Source: Rhodanobacter sp.
GTDB lineage: Bacteria; Pseudomonadota; Gammaproteobacteria; Xanthomonadales; Rhodanobacteraceae
Assembly (NCBI GenBank): GCA_004322005.1
Contig: SCRF01000044.1
Coordinates: forward strand, 1-64,000
Direction of reading: 5' to 3'
Length of the DNA stretch: 64,000 bases
Part shown: positions 34,655 to 48,218 of the stretch, piece after piece
Layout: the number at the start of each line of letters is the position of its first letter
Numbering within the stretch: position 1 is the stretch's first letter
Translations under genes and position numbers: made by a program
The notes under the pieces: generated by a model
Database searches by the model: none
What the model saw: the letters and a program-made list of their open reading frames with translations, nothing else
Told to the model about the DNA's origin: nothing

Positions 34655-34707
34655 CGGCGGCGCCTCCAGTCCTGTTTCGTCGGCGGCGCCTGCGTACCTG
34701 ATTTCAT
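34651..34707 (-). CDS. Putative 18-residue bridging ORF between ruvC and ruvA
   Basis: The ATG overlaps the ruvC stop (ATGA) and the stop overlaps the ruvA ATG (ATGA). GGAGG precedes both its own start and that of ruvA, because the sequence GGAGGCGCCG(T/C)CGATGA is directly repeated. The peptide would be [18 protein letters not shown], and its last residues resemble the C-terminus of RuvC (AWRRRR). It could simply be a duplicated spacer that preserves translational coupling. Confidence 0.4.
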   Translation of the reverse strand: MKSGTQAPPTKQDWRRRR

Positions 34708-35222
34708 CGACGGCGCCTCCAGGCAGAGCGTGGAATACCCACGCGCGCCAGGCTGGCACGGGTATGCGCGTGGGTCACCGCGACCGCCAGCGCATCGGCT
34801 GCATCGGCCTGCAGCGGCCCTTTCAGGCCCAGCAGGATGCCGATCATGTGCTGCACCTGGACCTTGTCGCTGCGCCCGCTGCCCACCACGGCCTGCTTCA
34901 CTTCGGTTGCGGCATATTCGTGCACCACGATCCCCTGACTGACCACCGCACAAATTGCGGCGCCTCGTGCCTGCCCCAGCTTCAGCGCGGAATCGGGATT
35001 GCGCGCCATGAACACCCGCTCGATGCCGCACTCGGTCGGCCGATGCGCGGCGATGATGCCACACAGCTCGTCGAAGATCCGCTTCAGGCGCAATGGAAAG
35101 GTGGTTTCGCCAGCCACCGCCAGCGCACCGTGAAAGACGTGCACCAGCTTGCCGGCGTCGTCGACGTCGATGATGCCGACGCCGGTACGCTGGCTGCCTG
35201 GGTCGATGCCGAGGATGCGCAT
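34704..35222 (-). CDS. ruvC: Holliday junction resolvase RuvC
   Basis: Dimeric endonuclease of RNase H fold that resolves junctions, 172 residues. Acidic catalytic residues are visible in [20 protein letters not shown] (Asp7), [20 protein letters not shown] (Glu near 68) and [17 protein letters not shown] (Asp pair). The start at 35222 follows the family. The terminal [11 protein letters not shown] arises from the duplicated ruvA ribosome-binding region. Confidence 0.97.
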   Translation of the reverse strand: MRILGIDPGSQRTGVGIIDVDDAGKLVHVFHGALAVAGETTFPLRLKRIFDELCGIIAAHRPTECGIERVFMARNPDSALKLGQARGAAICAVVSQGIVVHEYAATEVKQAVVGSGRSDKVQVQHMIGILLGLKGPLQADAADALAVAVTHAHTRASLARVGIPRSAWRRRR

Positions 35223-35231
35223 GGCGTCAAC

Positions 35232-35453
35232 GGGGCTCGGGACTCGGGACTTGTTTTTGTCGGGACTCGGGAAACGCACGGTGTACCGTACGCGTAGGAG
35301 CGAGCTTGCTCGCGATGCTTTTCACGAAGGTCATCGCGAGCAAGCTCGCTCCTACATGCCGCGGTCGATACCGCCGGGGGGCGACACGCAGCATGGGTGC
35401 TGCGGGCTGCTGATCGCCGAGTCCCGAGTCCCGAGTCCCGAGTCCCGACAAAA
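35232..35453. repeat. Nested palindrome: GGGACTC 7-mers flanking a REP pair
   Basis: The left side has GGGGCTC-GGGACTC-GGGAC then TTTTGTCGGGACTCGGGA (35255-35272). The right side has four copies of GAGTCCC (35419-35446) and the exact complement of that 18-mer (35436-35453). About 163 bases lie between the 18-base arms, including the REP pair at 35294. Situated between yebC and ruvC. Confidence 0.85.
35294..35355. repeat. GTAG-type REP pair, subtype B
   Basis: Inverted pair with ends GTAGGAGCGAGCTTGCTCGC; inner half-hairpin GCGAGCTTGCTCGC differs from subtype A but the GTAGGAGC end and GATGCT inner part are shared. Nested inside the 7-mer palindrome. Confidence 0.9.
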
Positions 35454-35462
35454 GGATCCCGT

Positions 35463-36194
35463 TCATGACCCTTCCGCTGGCAACAGCGCGTTGTGATAGA
35501 CCTCATGCACGTCGTCGAGTTCTTCGAGCCAGTCGATCAGATCGAGCAGGGTTTCCCGTGCCTCGGCAGGGATCGCCGTGCGGTTCGCCGGCCGCATCAC
35601 CACCTCGGCTCGCGAGGGTTTGAGGCCGGCGTCGGCCAGTGCCCGACTTACCGCATCAAAGTTTTCCGGCGTGCACAGCACGCTGCTCTCGCCCGCCTCG
35701 TTCACCACATCGTCGGCACCGGCCTCCAGCGCCGCCTCGAGGATTTTTTCCTCCAGCGCCGCGTCGCCAGCCGTATCGAACACCAGCTCGCCGCAGCGGT
35801 TGAACTGGAACGCCACCGAGCCGCTGGTGCCCAGATTGCCGCCATGCTTGGCCAAGGCGTGACGCACGTCGGCGACGGTGCGTACCGGATTGTCGGTGAC
35901 GCAGTCGATGATCAGCGCGACACCCGCCGGGCCGTAGCCTTCATAGCGCAGCTCCTGCATGTCGGCGCCGCCATCGGCGCCGGAACCGCGCTTGATCGCG
36001 CGATCGATGGTGTCGCGGGTCATGTTGGCCGCCAACGCCTTTTCCACCGCGGAACGCAGCCGCGGATTGCCGGCCGGATCGGCCACGCCGGAGCGGGTCG
36101 CCACCGTGATCTCGCGAATCAGCTTGGTGAATACCTTGGCGCGCTTGGCGTCTTCGGCATTCTTGCGACCTTCGATGGACGGCCCTCTTCCCAT
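35463..36194 (-). CDS. yebC: YebC/PmpR family protein
   Basis: 243 residues. YebC proteins are DNA/ribosome-associated factors, some annotated as transcription regulators and recently linked to relieving ribosome stalling at proline stretches. The N-terminus MGRGPSIEGRKNAEDAKRAK is the Xanthomonadales variant; KVFTKLIREITVATRSGVAD, KRGSGADG and YEGYGPAGVALIIDCVTDNP are family blocks. Upstream of ruvC as in many proteobacteria. Confidence 0.96.
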   Translation of the reverse strand: MGRGPSIEGRKNAEDAKRAKVFTKLIREITVATRSGVADPAGNPRLRSAVEKALAANMTRDTIDRAIKRGSGADGGADMQELRYEGYGPAGVALIIDCVTDNPVRTVADVRHALAKHGGNLGTSGSVAFQFNRCGELVFDTAGDAALEEKILEAALEAGADDVVNEAGESSVLCTPENFDAVSRALADAGLKPSRAEVVMRPANRTAIPAEARETLLDLIDWLEELDDVHEVYHNALLPAEGS

Positions 36195-36306
36195 GACAAT
36201 GCCTGCACTGTGACAAAGATGAACGAACCGGGAATTTTACCCCATTTCGATCCACGTGCCGGCCGGCAACAATCGGCTCGATTGCCGCAGGGGGTTGATG
36301 GCCCGA

Positions 36307-36942
36307 TCAACCGGCGGGCACGAAATGCCCGTGACGCAGGAACTGTGCCGTCTGCCGCGCCACTTCCGGCGAGAACAGCAGGCCGGTGTGATTCGCCTCG
36401 ACCACGCAATGGTCGGCCAGGCCCGGCAGCCGGGTTTCCTCGACCGCCACGGTGCCGTCATGCTCGCCCTCGAAATGACCCAGCACGGCGCCCAGGCCCA
36501 ACGGCATGCGGCCGGCGATCATGCCCACTTCGCGCGGCCCGTCCCAGCGCGCGAGACCCTGCCGCAGCAATTCATGGTTGTGCCCCAGCAGGACTTCGCT
36601 GCCGCGCCCCCAGCCGGCGAAACCACGCGCCGCCGCGCTGCCCTTCAGCGGCGAACCGAGGCAGACAATACGTCCGGGCGGCAATTCGTTAGCGTCGAGG
36701 CAGGCGCGCAGCGCCAGCAGACCGCCGAGGCTGTGACCGACCAGATGTACCGCGTCGGCTTCCGCCGCCAGCTCGGTCATGCGCGCCCGCAGCCGATCCA
36801 GGATGCTTTGCTGGGTGGCCGCCACACTCATGTAATCGAACCGGTGAACGCGAAATTCCGCTTCGATCAATCGCCGATGCAGCATCGCCAACGCGAAGCC
36901 GCGCATCCACAGACCGTGCAGCAGGATCACATGCTCAGACAT
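36307..36942 (-). CDS. Alpha/beta hydrolase (lipase-like)
   Basis: 211 residues. HVILLHGLWMRGFALAMLHR gives the oxyanion-hole HG motif; the nucleophile elbow is LVGHSLGGLLAL (Ser near 70); Asp in EHDGTVAVEET and a late His in VVEANHTGLLFSPEVARQ complete the triad. Resembles PGAP1/EstA-type small hydrolases. The substrate is unknown. Starts at 36942 where the family begins. Lies 56 bases after aspS. Confidence 0.85.
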   Translation of the reverse strand: MSEHVILLHGLWMRGFALAMLHRRLIEAEFRVHRFDYMSVAATQQSILDRLRARMTELAAEADAVHLVGHSLGGLLALRACLDANELPPGRIVCLGSPLKGSAAARGFAGWGRGSEVLLGHNHELLRQGLARWDGPREVGMIAGRMPLGLGAVLGHFEGEHDGTVAVEETRLPGLADHCVVEANHTGLLFSPEVARQTAQFLRHGHFVPAG

Positions 36943-36998
36943 GGCGCGGATGATGCCTGACGCAACGTGAAGGAATCCCGGGCAGCAACCGCTCCGGC

Positions 36999-38771
<1,773 letters not shown>

Positions 38772-38855
38772 ACGAAAGGGAACTCCGGGCCGCGGGGCGG
38801 CATGAGGTTTGCGGCCTGTCGGACCTTGGGCGGGCAATCGGCAAATTCGACTCGA

Positions 38856-38876
38856 CCGGCAAAGCCCGACAGCTGG
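38856..38876 (-). repeat. CAGC(C)TGTCGGGCTTTG-family repeat
   Basis: On the minus strand CAGCTGTCGGGCTTTGCCGG, one base shorter than the copies at 16444 and 42753. Sits between fmdB-like and aspS genes. Confidence 0.6.
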
Positions 38877-38999
38877 CCGGGAAAGGACGCGAATATTAGC
38901 ACCGCCGCTGCAAGCAGGGCGCCGTGCTGACGCACCGCGCCGCCATGCCGGCTTCGCAAGGCTTCCCCCGCACGGCCGACGACCGGGCCACGACGTCAA

Positions 39000-39335
39000 T
39001 CAGTCGCCGGCGGCAGCCGGAGCCCGCGCTGCGGTCGATCCAGCCGACGCAGGAGCAGGCGCGGCGGTCGTGGCGGCGGGAGCAACCGCAGCGCTCTTGT
39101 CGGCACCGGAGGTACTGCCCGCCTCACCCGCAAGATTGCGTTTCTTGTCGCCATCCTTCTTGAAGTCGGTCTCGTACCAGCCACTGCCGGCGAGGCGGAA
39201 CGAGGGCGCGGTCACTTGACGCGCCAACTCGGGTTTGCCGCACGCGGGACAATCGGACGGGTCCGGGTCGGACAACTTCTGCAGGCGGTCAAAGGCGTGG
39301 CCACAGGCGCGACACGCAAAGGCATAGATCGGCAT
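39000..39335 (-). CDS. FmdB-family zinc ribbon protein
   Basis: 111 residues. The N-terminal zinc ribbon MPIYAFACRACGHAF followed by DCPACGKPEL (two CxxC pairs) and TAPSFRLAGSGWYETDFKK are typical of the FmdB/CxxC family found next to aspS. The C-terminal half is an Ala/Pro/Ser-rich disordered tail. Function is unknown; often called a putative regulatory protein. The start is fixed by the zinc ribbon at 39335. Confidence 0.93.
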   Translation of the reverse strand: MPIYAFACRACGHAFDRLQKLSDPDPSDCPACGKPELARQVTAPSFRLAGSGWYETDFKKDGDKKRNLAGEAGSTSGADKSAAVAPAATTAAPAPASAGSTAARAPAAAGD

Positions 39336-39757
39336 GAACGGATTCTTCCCGGACGCATCTTCAGGCGTCATCGATGCCGCCAAGTATGGTGCCTGCCTTG
39401 CGGATTTCAAGAATGCCGGCGTATCGCCGGCAAGCCATGGCAACGGCGCGGGCCCGGTCATCCGGACCCGGACTGCTGCGGCCGTGATTGTGCGTCGCAA
39501 GAAATAACGGCATTCGCGAGAAACGAGCTATTGTTTCATTTGTATCAATTATTTGCTCGCGCCTATCCGGCTCACATGACAAAACCTTGGCAGCCACATT
39601 TCGCCAAGTTGACGCGAAGCAGCAATTCAATATAGGGTCAAATTGTCGCAGGGGTGAAGTCGATGAACATCCTGTGATCTCGCTGCTGGGATGCAACGTT
39701 CAAATAGACCGATAACTAAATTTTGCGTCAGTCCATTGACTGAATTGGGGAAAATTC
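39336..39757. other. Gene-free stretch upstream of a TonB-dependent receptor
   Basis: No coding sequence is supported. It contains a 19-base hairpin (TGCCGGCG/CGCCGGCA with TAT loop, 39414-39432) and AT-rich DNA from 39520 on that should hold the receptor promoter. GGGGA lies eight bases before the receptor ATG. G+C drops in the last 240 bases compared with the surroundings. Confidence 0.5.
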
Positions 39758-42214
<2,457 letters not shown>

Positions 42215-42250
42215 CCTAGCGGGCAAGACTGCAAAGCCAAGGTACACACC

Positions 42251-42279
42251 CAGAACGCCCCGATAACCGGGGCGTTCTG
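42251..42279. terminator. Strong hairpin after the TonB-dependent receptor
   Basis: 12-base perfect stem CAGAACGCCCCG/CGGGGCGTTCTG with a five-base loop, 37 bases after the stop codon. No T-run follows, so termination is plausible but not classical. Confidence 0.6.
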
Positions 42280-42444
42280 CATTGGGGGCGGCAACGATCC
42301 CGACCGGTGCCGCATCATGAACCGGGACTGGCCATGATCGGCCGCATCGACGCCGCTTGAACCATGTCTGCCATGCATAGATGTTAGCCTCTGGGGTAGA
42401 GGACTTGGACAGTCGAGGCGAGAATCCGGCTCTGCGAGGATAGA

Positions 42445-42714
42445 TTTCTGACTCTGAGCGCGGCAATTCTCGGTGGTGCCGCGCTGCAGTGGCCAGTGGG
42501 CCGCTGGTCCGATCGCCATGACCGCCGCATCGCGCTGGCCCAGGTTTGCGCGCTTGCCAGCGTGCTGGCACTGCTGCAACTGGTCATGCCCCGATGGCAT
42601 GGTGCGATGATCGCGCTGATTTTCCTCTACGGCGGGCTGGCCTTCTCCGTGTATCCGATCGTGGTGGCATTCGAGATGCTGTCCGAAGCAGAGGCACCGA
42701 CCGAGGCGCCGTGA
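42445..42714 (+). pseudogene. Remnant of an MFS transporter (YcaD-like)
   Basis: About 90 codons open in one frame read LTLSAAILGGAALQWPVGRW, then SDRHDRRIALAQVCA and LYGGLAFSVYPIVVAFE: the TM-loop-TM region between two halves of an MFS permease, with the SDRxDRR loop motif. There is no start codon or upstream half (an in-frame stop lies at 42397) and the C-terminal third is replaced by an Ala/Glu tail. A decayed internal fragment. Confidence 0.7.
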
Positions 42715-42752
42715 GTCGTTCGGATCGGCCGGCAACAGCCTGCCCAGGGAGC

Positions 42753-42781
42753 GCCTGTCGGGCTTTGGCCGGCCGACAGGC
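42753..42781 (+). repeat. GCCTGTCGGGCTTTGG-family hairpin after clpB
   Basis: GCCTGTCGG and CCGACAGGC pair around an 11-base loop, with additional GGGAG/CTCCC pairing outside. Lies 9 bases past the clpB stop (minus strand) and may serve as its transcript end. Same family as 16444. Confidence 0.75.
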
Positions 42782-42789
42782 TCCCAGGC

Positions 42790-45387
42790 TCAGCGCTTGC
42801 TGAAATGCAGGCGGCCCTGCTCCAGATCGACTGCAATGGTGTCGCCGGCAGTGAAGTCGCCCGCCAGCAGTTGCTGCGCCAGCGGGTTCTCCAGCTGTTG
42901 CTGGATCGCCCGCTTCAACGGCCGCGCGCCGTAGACCGGATCGAAACCGGCATTGCCCAGCAGCGCCAGCGCGGCGTCGCTGACTTCCAGCTTGAGCTGA
43001 CGCTCGGCCAGACGCTTCTCCAGCCAGGTCAGCTGGATCTTCGCGATCGCGCGGATCTGGGTTTTGTCCAGTGGCCGGAACACCACGATCTCATCGAGCC
43101 GGTTGATGAACTCGGGGCGGAAGTGCGCCTGCACTACGCCCAGCACCGAAGCCTTCATCTGCGTGTACTGCTCTTCGGCATCGCCGCCTTCGCTGTTCTC
43201 GGACGCGTCCTGGATCATCTGCGAGCCGAGATTGGACGTCATCACGATCACCGTGTTGCGGAAATCCACCGTGCGGCCCTGGCCATCGGTGAGGCGCCCG
43301 TCGTCGAGCACCTGCAGCAGCACGTTGAACACGTCCGCATGCGCCTTCTCCACTTCGTCCAGCAGGATCACGCTGTATGGCCGGCGGCGCACCGCCTCGG
43401 TGAGATAGCCGCCCTCCTCGTAACCGACGTAGCCCGGCGGCGCGCCGATCAGCCGGCTCACCGAGTGCTTCTCCATGAACTCGCTCATGTCGATGCGCAC
43501 CATCGCGTCGGTGGTGTCGAACATGAATTCGGCCAGCGCCTTGCACAGCTCGGTCTTGCCCACGCCGGTGGGACCGAGAAACAGGAACGAGCCGCTGGGC
43601 CGGTTCGGGTCGGACAGGCCGGCACGGGCGCGGCGGATCGCATCGGAAACGGCCTTGACCGCCTCGTCCTGGCCGACCACCCGGCGATGCAGAGCGTCCT
43701 CCATGTGCAGCAGCTTCTCGCGTTCGCCCTCGAGCATCTTGGCGACCGGAATGCCGGTCCAGCGGGCCACCACTTCGGCGATTTCCTCGGCCGTGACCTT
43801 GTCCTGCACCAGCTTGAAATCCTGCTGCTCGGCCGCCTGCGCCGCGGCGAGCTGCTTCTCCAGTTCCGGCAACTTGCCGTACTGAAGCTCGCTCATCTTT
43901 GCGTAATCCTGGCGGCGCTGGGCCGACTCCATATCCAGCCGCGCCTGCTCGATCTGCTCCTTGACCCGGGTGGTGCCCTGCAGCGCGGCCTTCTCCGACT
44001 TCCAGATCTCATTCAGATCGGAGAACTCGCGTTCGAGTTTGTCGATGTCGGTTTCCAGATCGGCGAGACGCTGCTTCGACTCGCTGTCCTTCTCCTTCTT
44101 CAGCATCTCGCGCTGGATCTTCAGCTGGATCAGCCGCCGTTCCAGCCGGTCCAGTTCCTCCGGCTTGGAATCGATCTCCATGCGGATGCGCGAGGCGGCC
44201 TCGTCCATCAGGTCGATCGCCTTGTCCGGCAGCTGGCGGTCGGTGATGTAGCGGTGCGACAGCGTGGCCGCCGCGACGATCGCCGGGTCGGTGATTTCCA
44301 CACCGTGATGCACCGCGTAGCGCTCCTTCAGCCCGCGCAAGATCGCGATGGTGTCCTCGACGGAAGGCTCGCCCACGAAGATCTTCTGGAAACGACGTTC
44401 CAGCGCGGCGTCCTTCTCGATGTACTTGCGGTATTCGTCCAGCGTGGTGGCGCCGATGCAGTGCAGCTCGCCGCGCGCCAACGCCGGCTTGAGCATGTTG
44501 CCGGCGTCCATCGCGCCGTCGGCCTTGCCCGCGCCGACCATCGTGTGCAACTCGTCGATGAACAGGATCACCCGGCCTTCCTGCTTGGCCAGGTCGTTGA
44601 GCACGGCCTTCAGGCGCTCCTCGAACTCGCCGCGGAACTTGGCGCCGGCGATCAGCGCGCCCATGTCCAGCGCCAGCACGCGGCGGTCGCGCAGGCCCTC
44701 GGGCACCTCGCCCTTGACGATGCGCTGGGCCAGCCCCTCGACGATCGCGGTCTTGCCCACGCCGGGTTCGCCGATCAGCACCGGATTGTTCTTGGTGCGC
44801 CGCTGCAGTACCTGGATGGTGCGGCGGATCTCCTCGTCGCGACCGATCACCGGATCGAGCTTGCCCTTCTCGGCGCGCTCGGTGAGATCGATGCAGTATT
44901 TCTCCAGCGCCTGGCGCTGTTCTTCTGCGTTTTCGCTCTGCACCTTCTCGCCGCCGCGCAACTTGTCGATCGCCGCCTCCAGATTCGGCCTGGTCGCGCC
45001 GACGGCCTTCAGCGCCGCGCCCAGCTCGCCCTTGTCCTCCAGCGCCGCCAGCACGAACAGCTCGCTGGCGATGAACTGATCGCCGCGCTGCTGCGCCAGC
45101 TTGTCGGTGAGGTTGAGCAGCCGGTTGAGGTCGTTGCCGAGGTTGATGTTGCCTTCCTGTCCGCTGACCCTGGGCAGCCGTTCCAGGATCGCGTTGACGC
45201 GCTGCTGCAGCGCCGGCACGTTGACCTGCGCCTGGGTCAGCATCGGCGCGGTCGAGCCGCCCTGCTGGTTGAGCAGGGCCGCCATCACATGCGCCGGTTC
45301 GAGCATGTTGTGGTCGCGGCCCACGGCCAGCGACTGCGCGTCGGCCAGCGCCTGCTGGAAACGCGAGGTGAGTTTGTCCATCCGCAT
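42790..45387 (-). CDS. clpB: Disaggregase chaperone ClpB
   Basis: Hexameric AAA+ disaggregase acting with DnaK. 865 residues: N-terminal Clp_N repeats (about 1-145), NBD1 Walker [18 protein letters not shown] and Walker [16 protein letters not shown], middle coiled-coil domain (about 410-525), NBD2 Walker [19 protein letters not shown] and Walker [17 protein letters not shown]. The start at 45387 ([10 protein letters not shown]) has GGAGAG seven bases upstream. A heat-shock type promoter lies 47 bases before it. Confidence 0.98.
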   Translation of the reverse strand: MRMDKLTSRFQQALADAQSLAVGRDHNMLEPAHVMAALLNQQGGSTAPMLTQAQVNVPALQQRVNAILERLPRVSGQEGNINLGNDLNRLLNLTDKLAQQRGDQFIASELFVLAALEDKGELGAALKAVGATRPNLEAAIDKLRGGEKVQSENAEEQRQALEKYCIDLTERAEKGKLDPVIGRDEEIRRTIQVLQRRTKNNPVLIGEPGVGKTAIVEGLAQRIVKGEVPEGLRDRRVLALDMGALIAGAKFRGEFEERLKAVLNDLAKQEGRVILFIDELHTMVGAGKADGAMDAGNMLKPALARGELHCIGATTLDEYRKYIEKDAALERRFQKIFVGEPSVEDTIAILRGLKERYAVHHGVEITDPAIVAAATLSHRYITDRQLPDKAIDLMDEAASRIRMEIDSKPEELDRLERRLIQLKIQREMLKKEKDSESKQRLADLETDIDKLEREFSDLNEIWKSEKAALQGTTRVKEQIEQARLDMESAQRRQDYAKMSELQYGKLPELEKQLAAAQAAEQQDFKLVQDKVTAEEIAEVVARWTGIPVAKMLEGEREKLLHMEDALHRRVVGQDEAVKAVSDAIRRARAGLSDPNRPSGSFLFLGPTGVGKTELCKALAEFMFDTTDAMVRIDMSEFMEKHSVSRLIGAPPGYVGYEEGGYLTEAVRRRPYSVILLDEVEKAHADVFNVLLQVLDDGRLTDGQGRTVDFRNTVIVMTSNLGSQMIQDASENSEGGDAEEQYTQMKASVLGVVQAHFRPEFINRLDEIVVFRPLDKTQIRAIAKIQLTWLEKRLAERQLKLEVSDAALALLGNAGFDPVYGARPLKRAIQQQLENPLAQQLLAGDFTAGDTIAVDLEQGRLHFSKR

Positions 45388-45433
45388 GAGTCGCTCTCCG
45401 TCAGATAGGAAGGCATCGGCCACACTGTCTGCC

Positions 45434-45461
45434 AAATGCGGACAGGGGCGCATGATTCAAG
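45434..45461 (-). promoter_or_regulatory. Sigma-32-type heat-shock promoter of clpB
   Basis: On the minus strand CTTGAA (45461-45456) and CCGCATTT (45441-45434) are 14 bases apart, one mismatch from CTTGAA-N13-17-CCCCATTT. Predicted start near 45427, about 40 bases before the clpB ATG. ClpB is a standard RpoH target. Confidence 0.65.
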
Positions 45462-45500
45462 TCAACGACGGACGCATCCGATCGCGGCGGCGGCCTGTGC

Positions 45501-46250
45501 TCAGGTCTTTGCCAGCCAGATCAGGCTGGCAAACCGGCCACTGTTCGAGCCCTCCCGGCGATACGAGTAAAAACGCGGGTCGGTCAGCGTATCGAAGCCG
45601 CCACCATGAACGCGGGTAATGCCGGCGGCCGCAAGTCGCTGTCGCGCGAGCGCGGCCAGATCGCACCACCAGTGTCCGGGCCGGGTCGGCGTGAAGCAGT
45701 CTGCGGCCATGGGTTCGTGCTCGACGAACGCTGTACGTACCTCTTCGCCCACTTCATAGGACTGCGCGCCGATGCACGGGCCGAGCCAGGCCAGCTGTCG
45801 CTCCGGCGGGACCTGCAGCTGCTCCGCGGTCGCCTCCAGCACACCGGCGGCCAGCCCGCGCCACCCGGCATGCGCGGCGCCGATCGCGCTGCCGTCGTCG
45901 GCGCAGAACAGGACCGGCAGGCAGTCGGCGCTGAGAATCGCCAGCACGGTACCGGGCAGGCGCGAGACTGCCGCATCCGCCTGCGGCTCGTCGCTGCTCG
46001 GCAGCGGCCCCAGCTCGGCCACGCTGCGGCCGTGCACCTGCCGCAGCCAGCGCGGCGCCGCCGGCAAATCCAGCGCCTGTTGCAGCACGCTGCGATTGCT
46101 GCCGACCGCATCGGGCTGATCGCCATTGCGCAGCCCGAGGTTGAAGCGGCCGAACGGCGGCAGCGAAACGCCCGGTCCGTCGCGCGTGGTGACGGCCGTG
46201 CGCACTTTTTTCGGCGCCGGCCAGTCGGGGAATATCCATGGTTCGGTCAT
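45501..46250 (-). CDS. pgeF: Polyphenol oxidase/laccase-domain protein PgeF (YfiH)
   Basis: 249 residues. The family (formerly multicopper polyphenol oxidase) includes a peptidoglycan editing enzyme that removes wrongly inserted amino acids and purine nucleoside phosphorylase homologues. Signatures: RWLRQVHGRSV (His), AILSADCLPVLFCADDGSAI with metal-site Cys, GAAHAGWRGLAAGVLE and LGPCIGAQSYEVGEEV. The start is at 46250 (MTEPWIFPDWP); it follows rluD by 16 bases as in E. coli. Confidence 0.94.
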   Translation of the reverse strand: MTEPWIFPDWPAPKKVRTAVTTRDGPGVSLPPFGRFNLGLRNGDQPDAVGSNRSVLQQALDLPAAPRWLRQVHGRSVAELGPLPSSDEPQADAAVSRLPGTVLAILSADCLPVLFCADDGSAIGAAHAGWRGLAAGVLEATAEQLQVPPERQLAWLGPCIGAQSYEVGEEVRTAFVEHEPMAADCFTPTRPGHWWCDLAALARQRLAAAGITRVHGGGFDTLTDPRFYSYRREGSNSGRFASLIWLAKT

Positions 46251-46266
46251 CGCCGGCCCGCCCGGT

Positions 46267-47241
46267 TCAGTAGTCGTCCGCGCCATGGACGAGCAGATCC
46301 TGACGCAGCGCCTCGATCAAGGCCTGCTGATCGGCCGGCCGTTCGGCGCTGAAGGACAATGCTTCCCCACTGACCGGGTGGATGAATGAAAGCCGCTCCG
46401 CATGCAGCGCCTGCCGGCGGAATCCGCGCAGCGCGGCGATCAGTTCCGGCGTGGCGCCCCTGGGCAGTTTCAGGCCGCCGCCGTACAGCGGATCGCCCAG
46501 CAGCGGATGCTTGATGTGCGCCATGTGCACGCGGATCTGATGGGTGCGGCCGGTTTCCAGCTGGCACTGCAGCAGGCTGTGGGCCCGGAAGCGTTCGCGC
46601 AGCCGGTAATGGGTGACCGCGTGCCTGCCGTCCTCTTCGTCGCGCACCGCCTGGCGCAGCCGATCGCCCATCGATCGGCCGATCGGCGCGTCTACCGTGC
46701 CGCCGGCCACCATCGTGCCCAGCACTACCGCCTCGTACTGCCGCTCCACCTCGTGGCGCGACAGCAGATCGACCAGCGCGGTGTACGCCGGCAGGGTCCT
46801 GGCCACCACCATCAGGCCGGAGGTGTCCTTGTCGAGCCGATGCACGATGCCGGCACGCGGCAGCTGCGCCAGCTTCGGATCATGATGCAGCAGCGCATTG
46901 AGCAGGGTACCGGCCGGGTTGCCGGCCCCCGGATGCACCACCAGCCCGGCCGGCTTGTTCAGCACCAGCAGGTGCGCATCCTCGTGCACGATCTGAAGCG
47001 CGATCGCCTCGGGCGCACTGCTCACCTCCGCCGCCAGCTCGACTTGCAGCCGCACCAGCTCGCCACCGTGCAGCAGCTGGCGGGGCGGCACCTGCATGCC
47101 ATCCAGCGTCACCGCGCCGGACTTGATCCAGCCAGTGAGCCGCGAGCGCGAGTAATCCGGGAACATCTCGGCCAGCGACTGGTCGAACCTGCGTCCTGCC
47201 GCCGTCAGCGGCACTGCCGCCTCGTGCCGGATCACGGTCAT
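46267..47241 (-). CDS. rluD: 23S rRNA pseudouridine synthase RluD
   Basis: Forms pseudouridines in helix 69 of 23S rRNA. 324 residues: an S4 RNA-binding domain ([20 protein letters not shown]), catalytic Asp in [20 protein letters not shown] and [20 protein letters not shown]. The ATG at 47241 ([10 protein letters not shown]) is preferred. It is divergent from bamD with a 70-bp spacer and upstream of pgeF, the conserved bamD-rluD-pgeF(-clpB) cluster. Confidence 0.96.
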   Translation of the reverse strand: MTVIRHEAAVPLTAAGRRFDQSLAEMFPDYSRSRLTGWIKSGAVTLDGMQVPPRQLLHGGELVRLQVELAAEVSSAPEAIALQIVHEDAHLLVLNKPAGLVVHPGAGNPAGTLLNALLHHDPKLAQLPRAGIVHRLDKDTSGLMVVARTLPAYTALVDLLSRHEVERQYEAVVLGTMVAGGTVDAPIGRSMGDRLRQAVRDEEDGRHAVTHYRLRERFRAHSLLQCQLETGRTHQIRVHMAHIKHPLLGDPLYGGGLKLPRGATPELIAALRGFRRQALHAERLSFIHPVSGEALSFSAERPADQQALIEALRQDLLVHGADDY

Positions 47242-47311
47242 GCCTTCCCCCACGGGCGGCCGCCGGTTTCGGCTATCATGCCTTTTCGATCAAACATCCG
47301 AATTCATTCCC

Positions 47312-48166
47312 ATGCGTGTTCCCAAGTTGCCGATGCCCAAATTGCCTGCACTGAGGGCGTTCGCCCTGTTCGCGCTCATCGTGTCGATGAGCGCCTGTTC
47401 GATATTCGGCTCCAAACGCAACACCCTCGACACCCTGCCGGTGGATGCGCTGTACAACAAGGCCCACGCGTCACTGGAATATGGCGACTATTCGGCAGCC
47501 ACCAAGCAGTACCAGCGTCTGATCGCACGTTTTCCGTCCGGCAAATACAATCAACAGGCCCAGCTCGATCTGGCGTATTCGCAGTTCAAGGACAACCAGC
47601 CGGACGATGCGTATTCGACCGTCAACCGCTTCATCAAGACCTATCCGGCCAACCAGCATGTTGATTATGCCTACTACTTGCGTGGTCTGATCAATTTCGA
47701 TCGCACCAGCGGCATGATCGAGCGCTTCATCTACCGCGAGAGTTCCGACACGCGCCGCGACCAGAGCTACAGCCTGCAGGCGTTCGACGACTTCTCCGAA
47801 CTGTCGCGCCGCTTTCCCGACAGCGCCTACACGGCCGATGCGCGCCAGCGCATGATCTATCTGCGCAACAATCTGGCGCAGTACGAGATCAACGTGGCCG
47901 AGTTCTACCTGCGCAACAAGATCTATATCGGCGCGGCAGACCGTGCCCAGTACGTGATCGAGCACTATCAGCAGGCGCCGCAGACCGGCGACGCCCTGGC
48001 GATCCTCACCCGCAGCTACCTGGCACTGGACCACAAGGGACTGGCTGCCCAGACCCGCAAGGTGCTGGCGCTGAACTACCCGGATCATCCCTACCTGACC
48101 GATCCGAAGTGGCCGCGCTCGCCGTCCCTCCTGCGCAAGCTGATCCCGTTCTCCGGGCACCACTGA
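47312..48166 (+). CDS. bamD: Outer-membrane assembly lipoprotein BamD
   Basis: Essential lipoprotein of the BAM complex. 284 residues: lipobox ALIVSMSAC (Cys near 27), then five TPR-like repeats (VDALYNKAHASLEYGDYSAA, KQYQRLIARFPSGKYNQQAQ, YYLRGLINFDRTSGMIERF, RRFPDSAYTADARQRMIYLR). The start at 47312 places a basic N-terminus before the hydrophobic signal. Confidence 0.97.
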   Translation: MRVPKLPMPKLPALRAFALFALIVSMSACSIFGSKRNTLDTLPVDALYNKAHASLEYGDYSAATKQYQRLIARFPSGKYNQQAQLDLAYSQFKDNQPDDAYSTVNRFIKTYPANQHVDYAYYLRGLINFDRTSGMIERFIYRESSDTRRDQSYSLQAFDDFSELSRRFPDSAYTADARQRMIYLRNNLAQYEINVAEFYLRNKIYIGAADRAQYVIEHYQQAPQTGDALAILTRSYLALDHKGLAAQTRKVLALNYPDHPYLTDPKWPRSPSLLRKLIPFSGHH

Positions 48167-48218
48167 TCCGCTTCGCCGCCACCGGCAGCAGCCTGCCGGC
48201 GGGCTGCTGCCGTGTTGT

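Noticed and set aside
42805-45408. Plus-strand open frame over the whole clpB gene
   Set aside because: Antisense of ClpB with low-complexity Leu/Gln/Arg composition; no recognisable domain.
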